From positions 55,260-119,259 of the forward strand of contig SVEF01000010.1 in assembly GCA_015057585.1 (NCBI GenBank): a stretch of DNA of 64,000 bases, written 5' to 3'. The translations under genes were made by a program, and so were the position numbers. Each line of letters starts with the position of its first letter. Positions within the stretch are counted from its first letter, which is position 1. Shown piece after piece: positions 1 to 9,407 of the stretch. Source of the stretch: Lachnospiraceae bacterium. GTDB lineage: Bacteria > Bacillota > Clostridia > Lachnospirales > Lachnospiraceae. The notes beneath the pieces are model-generated. The model had not been told where the DNA came from. It saw only the letters and a program-made list of their open reading frames with translations, and searched no databases.

Positions 1-1538
1 TCATTAAAATTATGTGCCTTGTACTCGTTTGGAGTTAATGTTGCAAACGGTGTCTGCCATTCGGTCAGCAGCTGTTCGCAAATATCCACCCGGTAAGCAC
101 CGGTTTTGTCATTGTTGGATAACGGAATCAGCGAAGGATCTTTTAAGATTTCCGGATTTACTTCAATTTCTCCTAACGTAAAGAGACTGTAATTGTTTTC
201 CGGATCCTCTTCGTTGTACTTCCAGACTTCCACGTCCTGCCAAACCCCATCCACTTCAATGGTCACTACCGTCTTTTCATAGCGGTCCATGGATTTTCGG
301 TTAAACAGTGCCTCGCCCGGGGTAAAGTTTTCGTCCATACCAACCGGTGCGTTTTCTTTATCAAAAATCACGATACGCTCTCCGTCCGAAGTCATCACTT
401 CTTTGTTCGGGCAAAGTAAATCGTTGATGGTGGTTACGATACCATGAATCAGCTGGTCAAATTCTGCCTGCACGCTGACAATCGCCGAGGATTCGATCTG
501 CATGTTATATGCATGTAATTCCTTTTCGTACTCCTCAAACGCTTCCTCGTATTCATCCTTATAAAAATATCCGGTTTCATCGGTAAAATCCGCCTTATCC
601 GGTGCTACCGGAATATCTGTGTACTTTCCGACAATATTACCGCGGACCATCAAAAGTCCCTTTAATGCTCCTAAATCCGTATTGGCTTCGGAATTTGGAA
701 GCGGGTCGAAATCATATACCGATACATCACCGTAACTTGGCCAGTACGGTTCTATCATTCCGGTATCATTGTCTAAAAGTCTGGTGTCCATGTGATACAC
801 CAGATCTTCGGAAACGAATACGTTATCCTCTAACATGACGGTTACCACACCGTCTGCATGTTCTTTGTAGGTAATTGCCGCAAGACCTCCAAGTTCGTCT
901 AAAAGGACGTTTCTTGCGTCCCTGTAGTCATTGGCATGTTCCACTCCGCTTGCCTCATACAAACGGATTTTTTCGTTCAGTGCATGGATTTCATCGCCGA
1001 TTTCGTTAATCCGGTCTACGTAGTTTTGAATCTTGGTATTTAAATTAACCTGATAGTCCTTAATCTGATTATATACCATTTCCGCACGCTCAATAAAACT
1101 GACTGCGGTCTGGATGAAACTGGTTCTTGTTACGATATTGTCCGGCTCCTTACATAGTTCCGACATCGCATGCCAGAGTTCTTCGGTAGAATCCTGGAAG
1201 GCAACCCCTTCGGTTTCTCCGAGGATTTCTTCCATTTCGGTTGCGGATTCGTACTGTGCCTGATAAAACTGCTGGCGTCCCAGTTCCTGACGATACGATT
1301 TATCTAAAAACTGGTCTCTTACCTGAGTGATTGCCGCCGCTGTAGCACCATGTCCGACCTGCAGATAAGAAACCGCATTGCTTCCGATCGTTGTATAAAA
1401 GGAATCCGTAAGAATCGTCTGCTGACGGACATATCCTTTCGTTTCCACGTTTGAGAGGTTGTGCGCTGTTGCATTTAAGCCTCTCTGGCTTACGCTCAGT
1501 CCGGATACACCGGTGTATAAACTGCTCATTAAACTCAT
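1..1538 (-). CDS. flgK: Flagellar hook-associated protein FlgK (3' end outside window)
   Basis: FlgK is the first hook-filament junction protein, exported by the flagellar type III system. The reading frame is open from the start codon at 1538 to the left edge, giving 512 residues with no stop. The N-terminus has the conserved flagellar rod/hook pattern (SLYTGVSGLSVSQRGLNATA, then HNLSNVETKGYVRQ), followed by a long coiled-coil region around residues 150-210. A strong AAAGGAGAGG ribosome site lies 8 bases upstream of the ATG; a second in-frame ATG three codons later is less well placed. It follows flgM and flgN on the same strand with a short gap, so it is probably late-class flagellar and sigma-D dependent. 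Confidence 0.93.
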   Translation of the reverse strand, partial: MSLMSSLYTGVSGLSVSQRGLNATAHNLSNVETKGYVRQQTILTDSFYTTIGSNAVSYLQVGHGATAAAITQVRDQFLDKSYRQELGRQQFYQAQYESATEMEEILGETEGVAFQDSTEELWHAMSELCKEPDNIVTRTSFIQTAVSFIERAEMVYNQIKDYQVNLNTKIQNYVDRINEIGDEIHALNEKIRLYEASGVEHANDYRDARNVLLDELGGLAAITYKEHADGVVTVMLEDNVFVSEDLVYHMDTRLLDNDTGMIEPYWPSYGDVSVYDFDPLPNSEANTDLGALKGLLMVRGNIVGKYTDIPVAPDKADFTDETGYFYKDEYEEAFEEYEKELHAYNMQIESSAIVSVQAEFDQLIHGIVTTINDLLCPNKEVMTSDGERIVIFDKENAPVGMDENFTPGEALFNRKSMDRYEKTVVTIEVDGVWQDVEVWKYNEEDPENNYSLFTLGEIEVNPEILKDPSLIPLSNNDKTGAYRVDICEQLLTEWQTPFATLTPNEYKAHNFN

Positions 1539-1594
1539 ATCAACCTCTCCTTTCTTTTTTCTTCTGTTACATAAGAACAGGGATGTCTCATGCC

Positions 1595-2107
1595 CTATTG
1601 CTTTGCATCAAACATCCCTGTCTGTGAAGCGGTCATATCCCACTGTCCCGCATTCCTTGTATAATTATTTCCCGGCACAATCCTTGTGCTCTGGAGTAAA
1701 TTCATATTGTAGGAAATCATTTCTAGAGACTGTTCAATCAAAATACGGTTATGTCCGTTGACTTCGGATACACGCCTCAAAGTAGCTGTCAATTCCTTAT
1801 GAAGTCTTTGAAGTGCTTCCTGTTCTGCCGGCTGTTTGCTGATAAGCGGAATCAGTTTCGGCAGTGTCAGTTCTGTGAGTGGCCTATTTAATACCACCGC
1901 AATATTTTTCATCACATCCGCACGCTTTTGTTCCAGAGCGGCAACCTTTGCGATTGCCTCCTGTTCCACTTCCGTTATCCTTTGAATTTCCGCCAAATCA
2001 TTTGCAATAATCACCTGTGTTTTCTTTTCTGCCACAGGGAGCAGTTCCTGATAGGCCACCAGCTCGCGTTCTAAAGTGGCTATCAGTTCTTCCATCAAGC
2101 TTGCCAT
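1595..2107 (-). CDS. flgN: FlgN-family flagellar export chaperone
   Basis: FlgN chaperones bind FlgK and FlgL in the cytoplasm and deliver them to the export gate. The 170-residue protein is almost entirely helical, with charged heptads from about residue 5 to 145, and has a polar, poorly conserved tail, the usual shape and size of FlgN. Position between flgM and flgK is diagnostic. The ribosome site AGGAGAG lies about a dozen bases before the ATG; an alternative start is the internal ATG at codon 5. No enzyme motif is present. Identification rests on gene order, length and helical character rather than on any catalytic residue. Confidence 0.85.
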   Translation of the reverse strand: MASLMEELIATLERELVAYQELLPVAEKKTQVIIANDLAEIQRITEVEQEAIAKVAALEQKRADVMKNIAVVLNRPLTELTLPKLIPLISKQPAEQEALQRLHKELTATLRRVSEVNGHNRILIEQSLEMISYNMNLLQSTRIVPGNNYTRNAGQWDMTASQTGMFDAKQ

Positions 2108-2122
2108 AACCTAATGTCTCTC

Positions 2123-2395
2123 CTATACCGTAAATCCGTTTAATAACTTGTCTGCAAGAGCTCCCATCGGTACACTGTAAGTACCGTTTGCCATACTGGT
2201 CTTGAGTTCTTCCACCTTTTCCTCACGGATGTCCGGCGCCTGGGCTACTGCCTGCTTTGCAACCTGAAGTTCTCTGCCAAAACTGGAAATTTCCACAGAA
2301 TCTCTGGTTGGCGCCACAGAAGAAACTCCCGCTTTCTTCTTCGTACCGTTTGCCTGATAGATCTGGCTAATCTCGGCCATAGCATCAATACGCAT
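2123..2395 (-). CDS. flgM: Anti-sigma-28 factor FlgM
   Basis: FlgM holds sigma-D/FliA inactive until the hook-basal body is finished. About 90 residues; begins MRIDAMAEISQIYQ, is rich in polar residues in its first half, and has the conserved RDSVEISSFGRELQVAK block near residues 30-50 and a C-terminal helix pair (EEKVEELKTSMANGTY) that binds the sigma factor. Several in-frame starts exist (the longest at 2407); the ATG at 2395 was chosen because family members start with MRI and GGTG sits six bases upstream. Preceded by a sigma-D-like promoter and followed closely by flgN and flgK. Confidence 0.85.
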   Translation of the reverse strand: MRIDAMAEISQIYQANGTKKKAGVSSVAPTRDSVEISSFGRELQVAKQAVAQAPDIREEKVEELKTSMANGTYSVPMGALADKLLNGFTV

Positions 2396-2467
2396 ACACA
2401 TCACCATCCTACTCTTCTTAAAATCTAAAACTATAGTTACAGGCTTCTCACAGCTCCTATATCCTAT

Positions 2468-2495
2468 ATATCGGAAGGGACCAAAGATAACTTTA
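2468..2495 (-). promoter_or_regulatory. Candidate sigma-D (sigma-28) promoter for flgM-flgN-flgK
   Basis: On the minus strand TAAA (2495-2492) is followed after 16 bases by TCCGATAT (2475-2468), one mismatch from the GCCGATAT consensus with allowed spacing. It lies about 75 bases upstream of flgM. The same bases contain a 10-bp hairpin (2477-2500, GGGACTAAAG / CTTTGGTCCC) that could instead be a lysA terminator, but it lacks a T-run. Confidence 0.5.
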
Positions 2496-2540
2496 GTCCC
2501 TCCTCACTGATTTTGTGTGAAATTTTAATGGTTTTTTTGT

Positions 2541-3800
2541 CTATTTTGTCTGAAAATAATCGGTAAAATCAAATGTTGCAAAGTAATCCGCCGGAGTTTC
2601 CGCACGACGTATCATCTGCACACTTCCATCTTCTTTTAAAAGAAGCTCTGCCGAGCGCAGTTTGCCATTATAATTGTAGCCCATAGAGAATCCATGCGCC
2701 CCCGTATCATGGATCACTACATAATCCCCTATGTCAATCTTTGGCAGCATACGGTCAATCGCAAATTTGTCATTATTCTCGCAAAGAGAACCGGTCACGT
2801 CATATTTATGGTCACACGGCAGGTCTTCCTTACCCGGTACCGTGATGTGGTGATACGCCCCATACATAGCAGGGCGCATTAAATTCACCGCGCACGCATC
2901 CAGACCGATGTACTCTTTGTAAATGTGCTTTTCATGCACCGCGGTTGCCACCAGCTGACCGTACGGAGCCAGCATAAAGCGTCCGAGTTCGGTATAAATT
3001 GCCACATCATCCATACCGGCAGGTACCAGCACTTCTTCGTATGCTTTTCTGACGCCTTCTCCGATGGCTATGATATCGTTCGGTTCCTGGTCCGGATAAT
3101 ACGGAACGCCAACACCGCCCGACAGATTGATAAATGTGATATGCGCGCCGGTCTTTTCTTTCAGTTCCGCTGCCAGTTCAAATAATGTACGTGCCAGCAT
3201 CGGATAGTAATCATTGGTCACGGTGTTACTGCAAAGGAACGAATGGATACCGAATTCCTCCACGCCCTTCGCCTTCAAAACGGAAAACGCTTCCTCCAGC
3301 TGCGCTTTTGTCATACCGTACTTGGCATCTCCCGGATTGTCCATGATGGAATTACTAACGGCATAGACTCCCCCCGGATTGTAACGGCAGCAAATCTTTT
3401 TCGGAAGTCCTGCCACCTTCTCCAGATAGGCAATATGGGTAAAGTCATCCAGATTGATCACCGCACCGAGTTCTCTTGCTTTTACAAACTCCTCCGCCGG
3501 AGTCGCATTCGAGGAAAACATAATTTCCTCACCAACCGAACCAACCGCCTCCGACATCATCAGTTCCGTCAGGGACGAGCAGTCGAAGCCGCAGCCCTCT
3601 TCCTTTAAAATCTGCATCAGAAACGGATTCGGTGTTGCCTTTACTGCGAAATATTCTTTAAATCCTTTGTTCCAGGAAAACGCTTTCGCCATTTTTCTGG
3701 CATTCTCCCGAATGCCCTTTTCATCATAAATATGGAACGGTGTCGGGTAGGTCTTTACCACTTCGGCGATTTGTTCCTTAGTTAAAAATGATTGCTTCAT
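2541..3800 (-). CDS. lysA: Diaminopimelate decarboxylase-like PLP enzyme
   Basis: Fold-type III PLP decarboxylase, most likely the last step of lysine synthesis (meso-diaminopimelate to lysine). About 419 residues. The PLP lysine is in YFAVKATPNP (about residue 54), a glycine-rich phosphate loop reads NLSGGVGVPY, the dimer-donated motif is SLCENNDKF and the C-terminal barrel contains GAHGFSMGYNYNG. The frame extends 25 codons further upstream, but ATG 3800 has GGGAG six bases before it. The start overlaps the end of the preceding transferase gene by 23 bases, implying translational coupling. Related decarboxylases acting on carboxynorspermidine cannot be fully excluded. Confidence 0.82.
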   Translation of the reverse strand: MKQSFLTKEQIAEVVKTYPTPFHIYDEKGIRENARKMAKAFSWNKGFKEYFAVKATPNPFLMQILKEEGCGFDCSSLTELMMSEAVGSVGEEIMFSSNATPAEEFVKARELGAVINLDDFTHIAYLEKVAGLPKKICCRYNPGGVYAVSNSIMDNPGDAKYGMTKAQLEEAFSVLKAKGVEEFGIHSFLCSNTVTNDYYPMLARTLFELAAELKEKTGAHITFINLSGGVGVPYYPDQEPNDIIAIGEGVRKAYEEVLVPAGMDDVAIYTELGRFMLAPYGQLVATAVHEKHIYKEYIGLDACAVNLMRPAMYGAYHHITVPGKEDLPCDHKYDVTGSLCENNDKFAIDRMLPKIDIGDYVVIHDTGAHGFSMGYNYNGKLRSAELLLKEDGSVQMIRRAETPADYFATFDFTDYFQTK

Positions 3801-6324
3801 AAAATTCTCCCATGGCCTCCTTGTTGTATTCTTCCGGTTCAAACACATACTCTGCCGGAACCTCTCCTCTTGCAAATGCCCAAAATGCCTGATAAATGTC
3901 GTCCTCTTCCATTCCGATGACCAACTGGCCGTTCTCCACCAGAACGCCGGTTACGGAGCCGAAATCCGATACCACGACCGGCTTCTTTAAACAGCGTGCC
4001 TCGTGAATGACCATCGGCTGTCCTTCGTGTAAGGAAGGAAGCATAAAACAGTCACAGTGCTTTAATACAATGTACGGATTCTTTACGTTGCCCGGTGCAT
4101 ATACGCTCTCCGTAAGTGAAAGGGATTCGATAAGTTCCAGTGTTTCCTTGTGCAATACACCACCGCCCAAAAGATACAGGCAGGAATTGGGCATTTCCTC
4201 ATGGAACCGTGCAAACGCGCGGATGAAATTTGCATGATTTTTCTCCGGTGACATTCTTCCCACCGTAATAAAGCGAAGGAAACGTTCTCCGTTTTCCGTC
4301 TGTTCCGGTGCAATCGGAAGGAGTCTGGCCGGTACCACCTCCTCGGTTTCCGTTCCGTCCTCTGCCACTACCTTTTTGGTATACTCCTGTTCCAGCACAT
4401 AACAGAGTCTTCCGTCCTCCGTTACAAGGTCCTCTTCCTGTCCTGCCAGGCGGAGTATTTTTTCCACGTCAATCGTGTTTTTGGAATAACTGAATTTATC
4501 ATAATCCACGTACGTTCCGGACAGTTTTTCCCGGTTCACTTCCATGATTTCTTTTCCGCATGCCACAATCCGGTCAAAATAGCGATACAGTTTAAAAATC
4601 TTCATGAGCCATTCAAACCGCGTTTCCCGCTCCGCCATCATATCACTGTGCATCCAGATAATCTTCGGAACATCTTTGTTTTGTATCATAAGTAAATCAA
4701 AAAAGTAATTATAGCCTTCAAAATCGATCAGGCAATCAAAGGCAATGTCACCATAGCAGCGTCTCCACTCTCTTTTATACGGATGCCAGATAACCTTTTT
4801 ACTGCGAAGTTTGGAGCGCAATTTATAAATCACCATCTCTAAAAACGTCATATTAAACGTACTGTTTCTGTAAAGCACCCGGACATTATCGTTAATCTGG
4901 CTGATTAAGCCGCTTTTCCGGTCAATCGGAGCCTTTGCAATCATCAGAGTTACGTCGTACGTATCATAATCTATGTGATTTAACAGGTTTAACATGGATG
5001 CGCTGATGCCGTTTGAGAGCATCTTGCCTCTGGAAAAGAACAACTTTTTCTTCTTTTGCTCCACCTTGTGCACGTGGAAATTTTCTTCCTTTCCATAGAA
5101 GACAATATCGAGGATTTTCCGGGAAATCTCCCCCGCGCAAAACGCATTCGCATAGGTTTTGGACGCTGCATAGCGTTCCTTCCACTGTACTTTCACCTCT
5201 TCGATGTTGCAAACAAATTCCGCCAGCGTCTCTACGTTGTCCGTATTCGGTCCCGGAAGCGATTCCAGGCCGTAATACATGCCACGCTGCTCCTGATATT
5301 TTTCCAAATCATCGATATAAAACAGCACCGGACGGTCTGTCGCCAGATAGTCGTAAAAAATACTCGAGAAATCACTGATTAAAATATCCGTCACCGACAA
5401 AATCTCATTGGCATCAATGAATGCCGGAACAAAAAACGGCTCTTTCATCTTATCGCCTGCGATTTGGAATACTTTCTGGTGCACCTTAATCAGGAGCTGA
5501 TACTGCGAGGTGTCAATCCCCGCTTCCAAACGTTCCTTGAACGCAAAATAATCCTCTATACAAATGTCCGGTCTGGAAAAACTTTCCCCCTTCCAGGTCG
5601 GTGCATACAAAATAATTTTCTTATTCGAATCCACTTCCACGCCAAACCGACGCAGTTTTTCCAAAATCTCTTCTCTCGAAAACCGGAACAAAATGTCTAA
5701 GCGCGGATAACCTTCATCTACGATCTTTCCCGGATAGACTTCCTGTAATTTGTACGCCTTTTCATACATCGTAATCATAAAGTCATTGGCCGCAAGGACA
5801 TAATCTGTGGACAGGAAATTGCGCGCGGTGTTGGAAACTTCGGTTTTTCCGTTCGGCATATCGTATCCCAGCGTTTTTAACGGAATGCCGTGCCAGGTAT
5901 TTAAATACACCTGCCCGTCTTTCCTCGTATAGTAGCTCGGGAACGTACTGTTATTAATCAGATACTTTGCCGTAGCCAATGTCTTGACATAGCGCACGCC
6001 CTCGTGCCTGATAAAACGGATTTTTCCTTTGCCCTTATATTCTCTTTTCAGACGTTTTCTCTCGTTTTTATCTGCAATGGTCCACACATGGACATAGTTT
6101 TTCAGATGTTCATCTTCCAGCGCCGCAAGGAAAAGTGCATACGGATTACACAAAACTCCCCGACCGGAGAAAGCCTCATAAAAAATCATGTTCTCCTTTA
6201 TTTTCCCATGCTCATAAAACCACGCATACAGAGTCCGCTTCTGCAGTCCGCGGTTTTTTAAATAGCCCTTTATAAAACGCCATCCGCTCTTCATTATTTT
6301 AAACGGTCGAATCTTTTTTCTCAT
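3778..6324 (-). CDS. Bifunctional TagF-like glycerophosphotransferase / GT4 glycosyltransferase
   Basis: 848-residue fusion. The first half (about 1-400) is a CDP-glycerol:glycerophosphotransferase domain of TagB/TagF type, with the catalytic LNTWHGIPLKTLGYD motif near residue 140, KVHQ, and SDFSSIFYDYLATDRPVLFY near 335. The second half is a GT-B glycosyltransferase family 4 domain, with ITVGRMSPEKNHANFIRAF near 690 and HEGQPMVIHEA near 780. Such enzymes build teichoic-acid-like or polysaccharide surface polymers at the inner face of the membrane. It is followed by lysA with overlap and preceded by a paralogous fusion after only six bases. Full-length and apparently intact; the acceptor and sugar are unknown. 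Confidence 0.82.
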   Translation of the reverse strand: MRKKIRPFKIMKSGWRFIKGYLKNRGLQKRTLYAWFYEHGKIKENMIFYEAFSGRGVLCNPYALFLAALEDEHLKNYVHVWTIADKNERKRLKREYKGKGKIRFIRHEGVRYVKTLATAKYLINNSTFPSYYTRKDGQVYLNTWHGIPLKTLGYDMPNGKTEVSNTARNFLSTDYVLAANDFMITMYEKAYKLQEVYPGKIVDEGYPRLDILFRFSREEILEKLRRFGVEVDSNKKIILYAPTWKGESFSRPDICIEDYFAFKERLEAGIDTSQYQLLIKVHQKVFQIAGDKMKEPFFVPAFIDANEILSVTDILISDFSSIFYDYLATDRPVLFYIDDLEKYQEQRGMYYGLESLPGPNTDNVETLAEFVCNIEEVKVQWKERYAASKTYANAFCAGEISRKILDIVFYGKEENFHVHKVEQKKKKLFFSRGKMLSNGISASMLNLLNHIDYDTYDVTLMIAKAPIDRKSGLISQINDNVRVLYRNSTFNMTFLEMVIYKLRSKLRSKKVIWHPYKREWRRCYGDIAFDCLIDFEGYNYFFDLLMIQNKDVPKIIWMHSDMMAERETRFEWLMKIFKLYRYFDRIVACGKEIMEVNREKLSGTYVDYDKFSYSKNTIDVEKILRLAGQEEDLVTEDGRLCYVLEQEYTKKVVAEDGTETEEVVPARLLPIAPEQTENGERFLRFITVGRMSPEKNHANFIRAFARFHEEMPNSCLYLLGGGVLHKETLELIESLSLTESVYAPGNVKNPYIVLKHCDCFMLPSLHEGQPMVIHEARCLKKPVVVSDFGSVTGVLVENGQLVIGMEEDDIYQAFWAFARGEVPAEYVFEPEEYNKEAMGEFYEAIIFN

Positions 6325-6330
6325 ATTCCG

Positions 6331-8838
6331 TTACAGGAGCGAATAAAACTCCTGTATTGCCTCCTCATTGTACTTTACATAATCCACCTGCATCACCGGA
6401 ATTTCCCCGGCCAGCAGTTTTTGCATTCCCCGGTAAATACCGTCTTCGCTATCCTCTACCAGAGTGCCTCCGTGCTCTTTTAAAAAGCCTCTTGGACCCA
6501 CAATATCGGTACACGCTACCGGCTTTTTCAAAACATCCGCTTCGGCAATGACCAGGCCAAAGCCCTCATACAGTGAGCTTAACACAAATCCGTCACAAGC
6601 AGCAAGTAACGGATACGGATTCGGCATATTGCGGATTAACACAACCGAACCGGCAAGTCCCAGTTTTTCTGCCTGCCGCACAGTCTTTTCAAAATAGCGG
6701 TCTCTTGCCACGCCACCGGCAATAAACAGTACGACATCCTTTTCCTTTTCGCGCAGCTTCGCAAAAGCCGAAAGCAGGCGGAAATGTCCCTTTTCCGGTG
6801 AAAAACGTCCGATGGAAATCAGTTTTCTCCCTTCACAGCCAAGTGCCTTTTTCATGGCTGCCACCGATGGATACACTTCTTCCGCCACCGAAAGTTCTTC
6901 CGTTTTTTTCGCTCCTGCCACTACCTTTTCGTAATCAATGACGTTTCTACAGACCTTAATGCTATCCTTCTTTCCGCGCAAAAATGTTGCTGTTGATTCG
7001 ATTAAATCCTCCGTCACAACCGCTACGGTTTTATAGTTTTGATAAGCGTACTCCAACACATCCCGCCGCTGGATTCTTCGGGTTTTAATCTCCTGCACCA
7101 TATCGTTGTGCACAAAAATGACCGAATTGCCCTCAAACATGCTAAACAACAGAATCATTTCCGTTTCATAGCCGTTAAACTGGATGACTGTATCAAGGCG
7201 CACGCCGCCAAACAGTCTCTTCCAGTCCTGACGTACGCGTTTTTCATTCTTTTTTAAGTAGCGTTTCACACCGCTTTGTCCCTCGATAAAACGGATGCGT
7301 TCATAGCACTCGGGAAGTGTCAGCGGCATACTGCCGGTCAGCCCGACATAGGATACCCCCTCCGGAAGTTCCTTTAGCACTGCCTCGTTTCCGCGAATTC
7401 TGCCGGAAGCAAACGCCACAATATAGTTGTACTTTTCCAAATCTACATTGGCAAGCAGATTTTTCGCCGACTGTGTCAGACCGTTTCTTGCTAATGCTCC
7501 AAGATAAAGAAGCACATTCTCTTTTCCGTTATCCGGCACCCCACATACCGTAACTTTGGAAACATCTTCTTTTAAAAATGCATCGCAAAGAGTCTTTGCG
7601 GCACCGGAGGTTTCTCCGCAGCAATACTCTTTTAAAAACACGGTATCGTCATAATTTTTTTCACTGCGCAGTTCTAAGAGCAGCTGCTCCGGTGTCTCCA
7701 CTTTCGGAAACGGCAAATGCGAAACATCGGTGTACAAACCTTTTCCTTTCGCAAACTCGTCCAAATCGTACGTAAAAAGCACCTGCTTCTTCCCGGTTCG
7801 CGGATAATCAAACAGCACGTCGGAATAATCTGTAACCAGGACATCCGTCGCACACAAAAACTCGTACAATTCATACTCTTCCGGCAGACGATGCACATGG
7901 GTAAGTTCATCAAAATCCACCAGTTCCTGCACTGCCGGATGCAGTTTGACAAACAGCACTTCTCCATCGGAAAGCTGCTTATCCAGACGATACAGATAAT
8001 ACACCAAAAATGTATCGTTTTTGCCCAGTTTGCCTTTTAATGTATTTCCGCGGAATGCCGGAAGGTACGCATAGACACGCTTTCCGTCCAAGGAAAGTTC
8101 TCTCCGGATCCTTTTTCCGCAGTCCTCATCTGCAAAAACCTCGTTCTGAGGAGCCGTACCGAGCAGACATTTTCCCTTTGCAAGATTGTTTATCATAAGG
8201 TCTGAAAGCACACACTCCATCGCCTGTGTATTCGGAAAAAACAAATAGTCTGCTGCAAAATAGTTTTTTTGCATGTTTCCGATATCGGCAAAGCTCTCTT
8301 TCATACGCCGTCCGAGGAATTCCACCGGGGTGCTCTGACAGAGGTTTAAATACTTCTGTCCCTCTCTTTTTATCCACCATGCTGAGATTGTTTTGTCATT
8401 TAACAAATACTTTGCCGTAGCAAGTGCCTTAAAATATTCATCTGAAGAAAGCACGACCGTCTTCACCTTTGTCAGCCCCTGCTTTTTCAATAATTTTTCA
8501 ATAGCTTCTTTTTTCCTTCCGTGACACACAAGACAAAGTTCAAACGCCGCATATTCCGGTGCCGCCGCCAGTACTTTTAATATCTGAAGCATACCGGAGG
8601 CAATTTCCATGCCATACTGTGACTCTGCCAGAATGAGGTTATCCTGAAGCGGCAACTCTTCATAATAAGAGATATACCGGTAGCGCGCTTCGTAGTAAAC
8701 ACTCTTGTTTTCCTCCTGCACCTTCTGTATCCGGGCGCGGACTGCCGCACGGCATTCCTTTTTGCGCGCCGTATAAACCTGTGCCTGTTTCACTATTCTT
8801 TTTCCGCGTCGCAGTACTGCTTTTACCTTACGTAACAC
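6331..8838 (-). CDS. TagF-like / GT4 fusion with a degenerate phosphotransferase motif
   Basis: 835 residues with the same two-part plan as its downstream neighbour: a TagB/TagF-type domain (1-400) followed by a GT4 domain (SIGRFSPEKGHFRLLSAF, SSLYEGFGLVIAEA, PRGFL). In the first domain the usual WHG triplet is replaced: the aligned segment reads LNLCQSTPVEFLGRR, so the histidine regarded as catalytic in TagF is absent, although VKLHPAV and VTDYSDVLFDYPRTGK are kept. The glycerophosphotransferase half may therefore be inactive or altered while the GT4 half looks functional. Sits 17 bases after tagD and 6 bases before the second fusion, in one operon. Confidence 0.78.
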   Translation of the reverse strand: MLRKVKAVLRRGKRIVKQAQVYTARKKECRAAVRARIQKVQEENKSVYYEARYRYISYYEELPLQDNLILAESQYGMEIASGMLQILKVLAAAPEYAAFELCLVCHGRKKEAIEKLLKKQGLTKVKTVVLSSDEYFKALATAKYLLNDKTISAWWIKREGQKYLNLCQSTPVEFLGRRMKESFADIGNMQKNYFAADYLFFPNTQAMECVLSDLMINNLAKGKCLLGTAPQNEVFADEDCGKRIRRELSLDGKRVYAYLPAFRGNTLKGKLGKNDTFLVYYLYRLDKQLSDGEVLFVKLHPAVQELVDFDELTHVHRLPEEYELYEFLCATDVLVTDYSDVLFDYPRTGKKQVLFTYDLDEFAKGKGLYTDVSHLPFPKVETPEQLLLELRSEKNYDDTVFLKEYCCGETSGAAKTLCDAFLKEDVSKVTVCGVPDNGKENVLLYLGALARNGLTQSAKNLLANVDLEKYNYIVAFASGRIRGNEAVLKELPEGVSYVGLTGSMPLTLPECYERIRFIEGQSGVKRYLKKNEKRVRQDWKRLFGGVRLDTVIQFNGYETEMILLFSMFEGNSVIFVHNDMVQEIKTRRIQRRDVLEYAYQNYKTVAVVTEDLIESTATFLRGKKDSIKVCRNVIDYEKVVAGAKKTEELSVAEEVYPSVAAMKKALGCEGRKLISIGRFSPEKGHFRLLSAFAKLREKEKDVVLFIAGGVARDRYFEKTVRQAEKLGLAGSVVLIRNMPNPYPLLAACDGFVLSSLYEGFGLVIAEADVLKKPVACTDIVGPRGFLKEHGGTLVEDSEDGIYRGMQKLLAGEIPVMQVDYVKYNEEAIQEFYSLL

Positions 8839-8855
8839 CGTTTTCTCCTCGATTC

Positions 8856-9242
8856 TCAGCTATGTAAATCCTGTTTAATCTTTGTCGTGGAAATGCCGTC
8901 GGTACGCGGCAGATAAACCACTTCACAATAGTCCTTTAAGAAATCAAACTGTCCTTCCCAGTCATCCCCCATGACAAATACATCAATATCATTTTCCTGC
9001 ACATCCTTAATTTTCTGCTCCCAGCAGGTCTCCGGCAGCACCTCATCCACGTAACGGATAGCCTCCAAAATCATCTTTCTGGCTTCGTAGCTGTGATATG
9101 CCGTTTTATGCTTAATCGCGTTAAATTCATCCGTAGAAAGCACCACTACCAGGTAATCGCCCAGTTCTCTTGCTCTTCTCAGTAAATTGATGTGTCCCAC
9201 ATGTAACAAATCATACGTTCCGTATGTAATCACCTTTTTCAT
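8856..9242 (-). CDS. tagD: Glycerol-3-phosphate cytidylyltransferase
   Basis: Makes CDP-glycerol from CTP and glycerol-3-phosphate, the donor used by the TagF-type domains encoded next. 128 residues, typical for TagD/GCT. The nucleotidyltransferase signature GTYDLLHVGHINLLRRA is at residues 8-24 (HxGH histidines at 14 and 17), and the C-terminal RTDGISTTKI motif is present. ATG has AAAAGGAGCGG upstream and a good sigma-A promoter lies about 35-60 bases before the start. First gene of the polymer operon, divergent from the topoisomerase pair. Confidence 0.9.
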   Translation of the reverse strand: MKKVITYGTYDLLHVGHINLLRRARELGDYLVVVLSTDEFNAIKHKTAYHSYEARKMILEAIRYVDEVLPETCWEQKIKDVQENDIDVFVMGDDWEGQFDFLKDYCEVVYLPRTDGISTTKIKQDLHS

Positions 9243-9275
9243 CTGTCCCGCTCCTTTTCAAACTTATTCAGAGTA

Positions 9276-9304
9276 AGTATACCGCATTTCTTTTCATTTT
9301 ACAA
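9276..9304 (-). promoter_or_regulatory. Sigma-A promoter of the tagD operon
   Basis: Minus strand: TTGTAA (9304-9299), 17-base spacer, TATACT (9281-9276). It is back-to-back with the topoisomerase promoter, with only 23 bases between their -35 boxes. Confidence 0.7.
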
Positions 9305-9327
9305 TCCTACTTTCCTGCACGTTTTCT

Positions 9328-9356
9328 TTGCAAGTTTAAGAAATTTATGCTATACT
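9328..9356 (+). promoter_or_regulatory. Sigma-A promoter of parE-parC
   Basis: TTGCAA (9328-9333), 17-base spacer, TATACT (9351-9356); start codon about 50 bases downstream after AAAAGGAAGG. Confidence 0.7.
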
Positions 9357-9407
9357 AAAGGGTAATGGATAAGCATTTAAAACACACTATAAAAGGAAGG
9401 TTTACTT

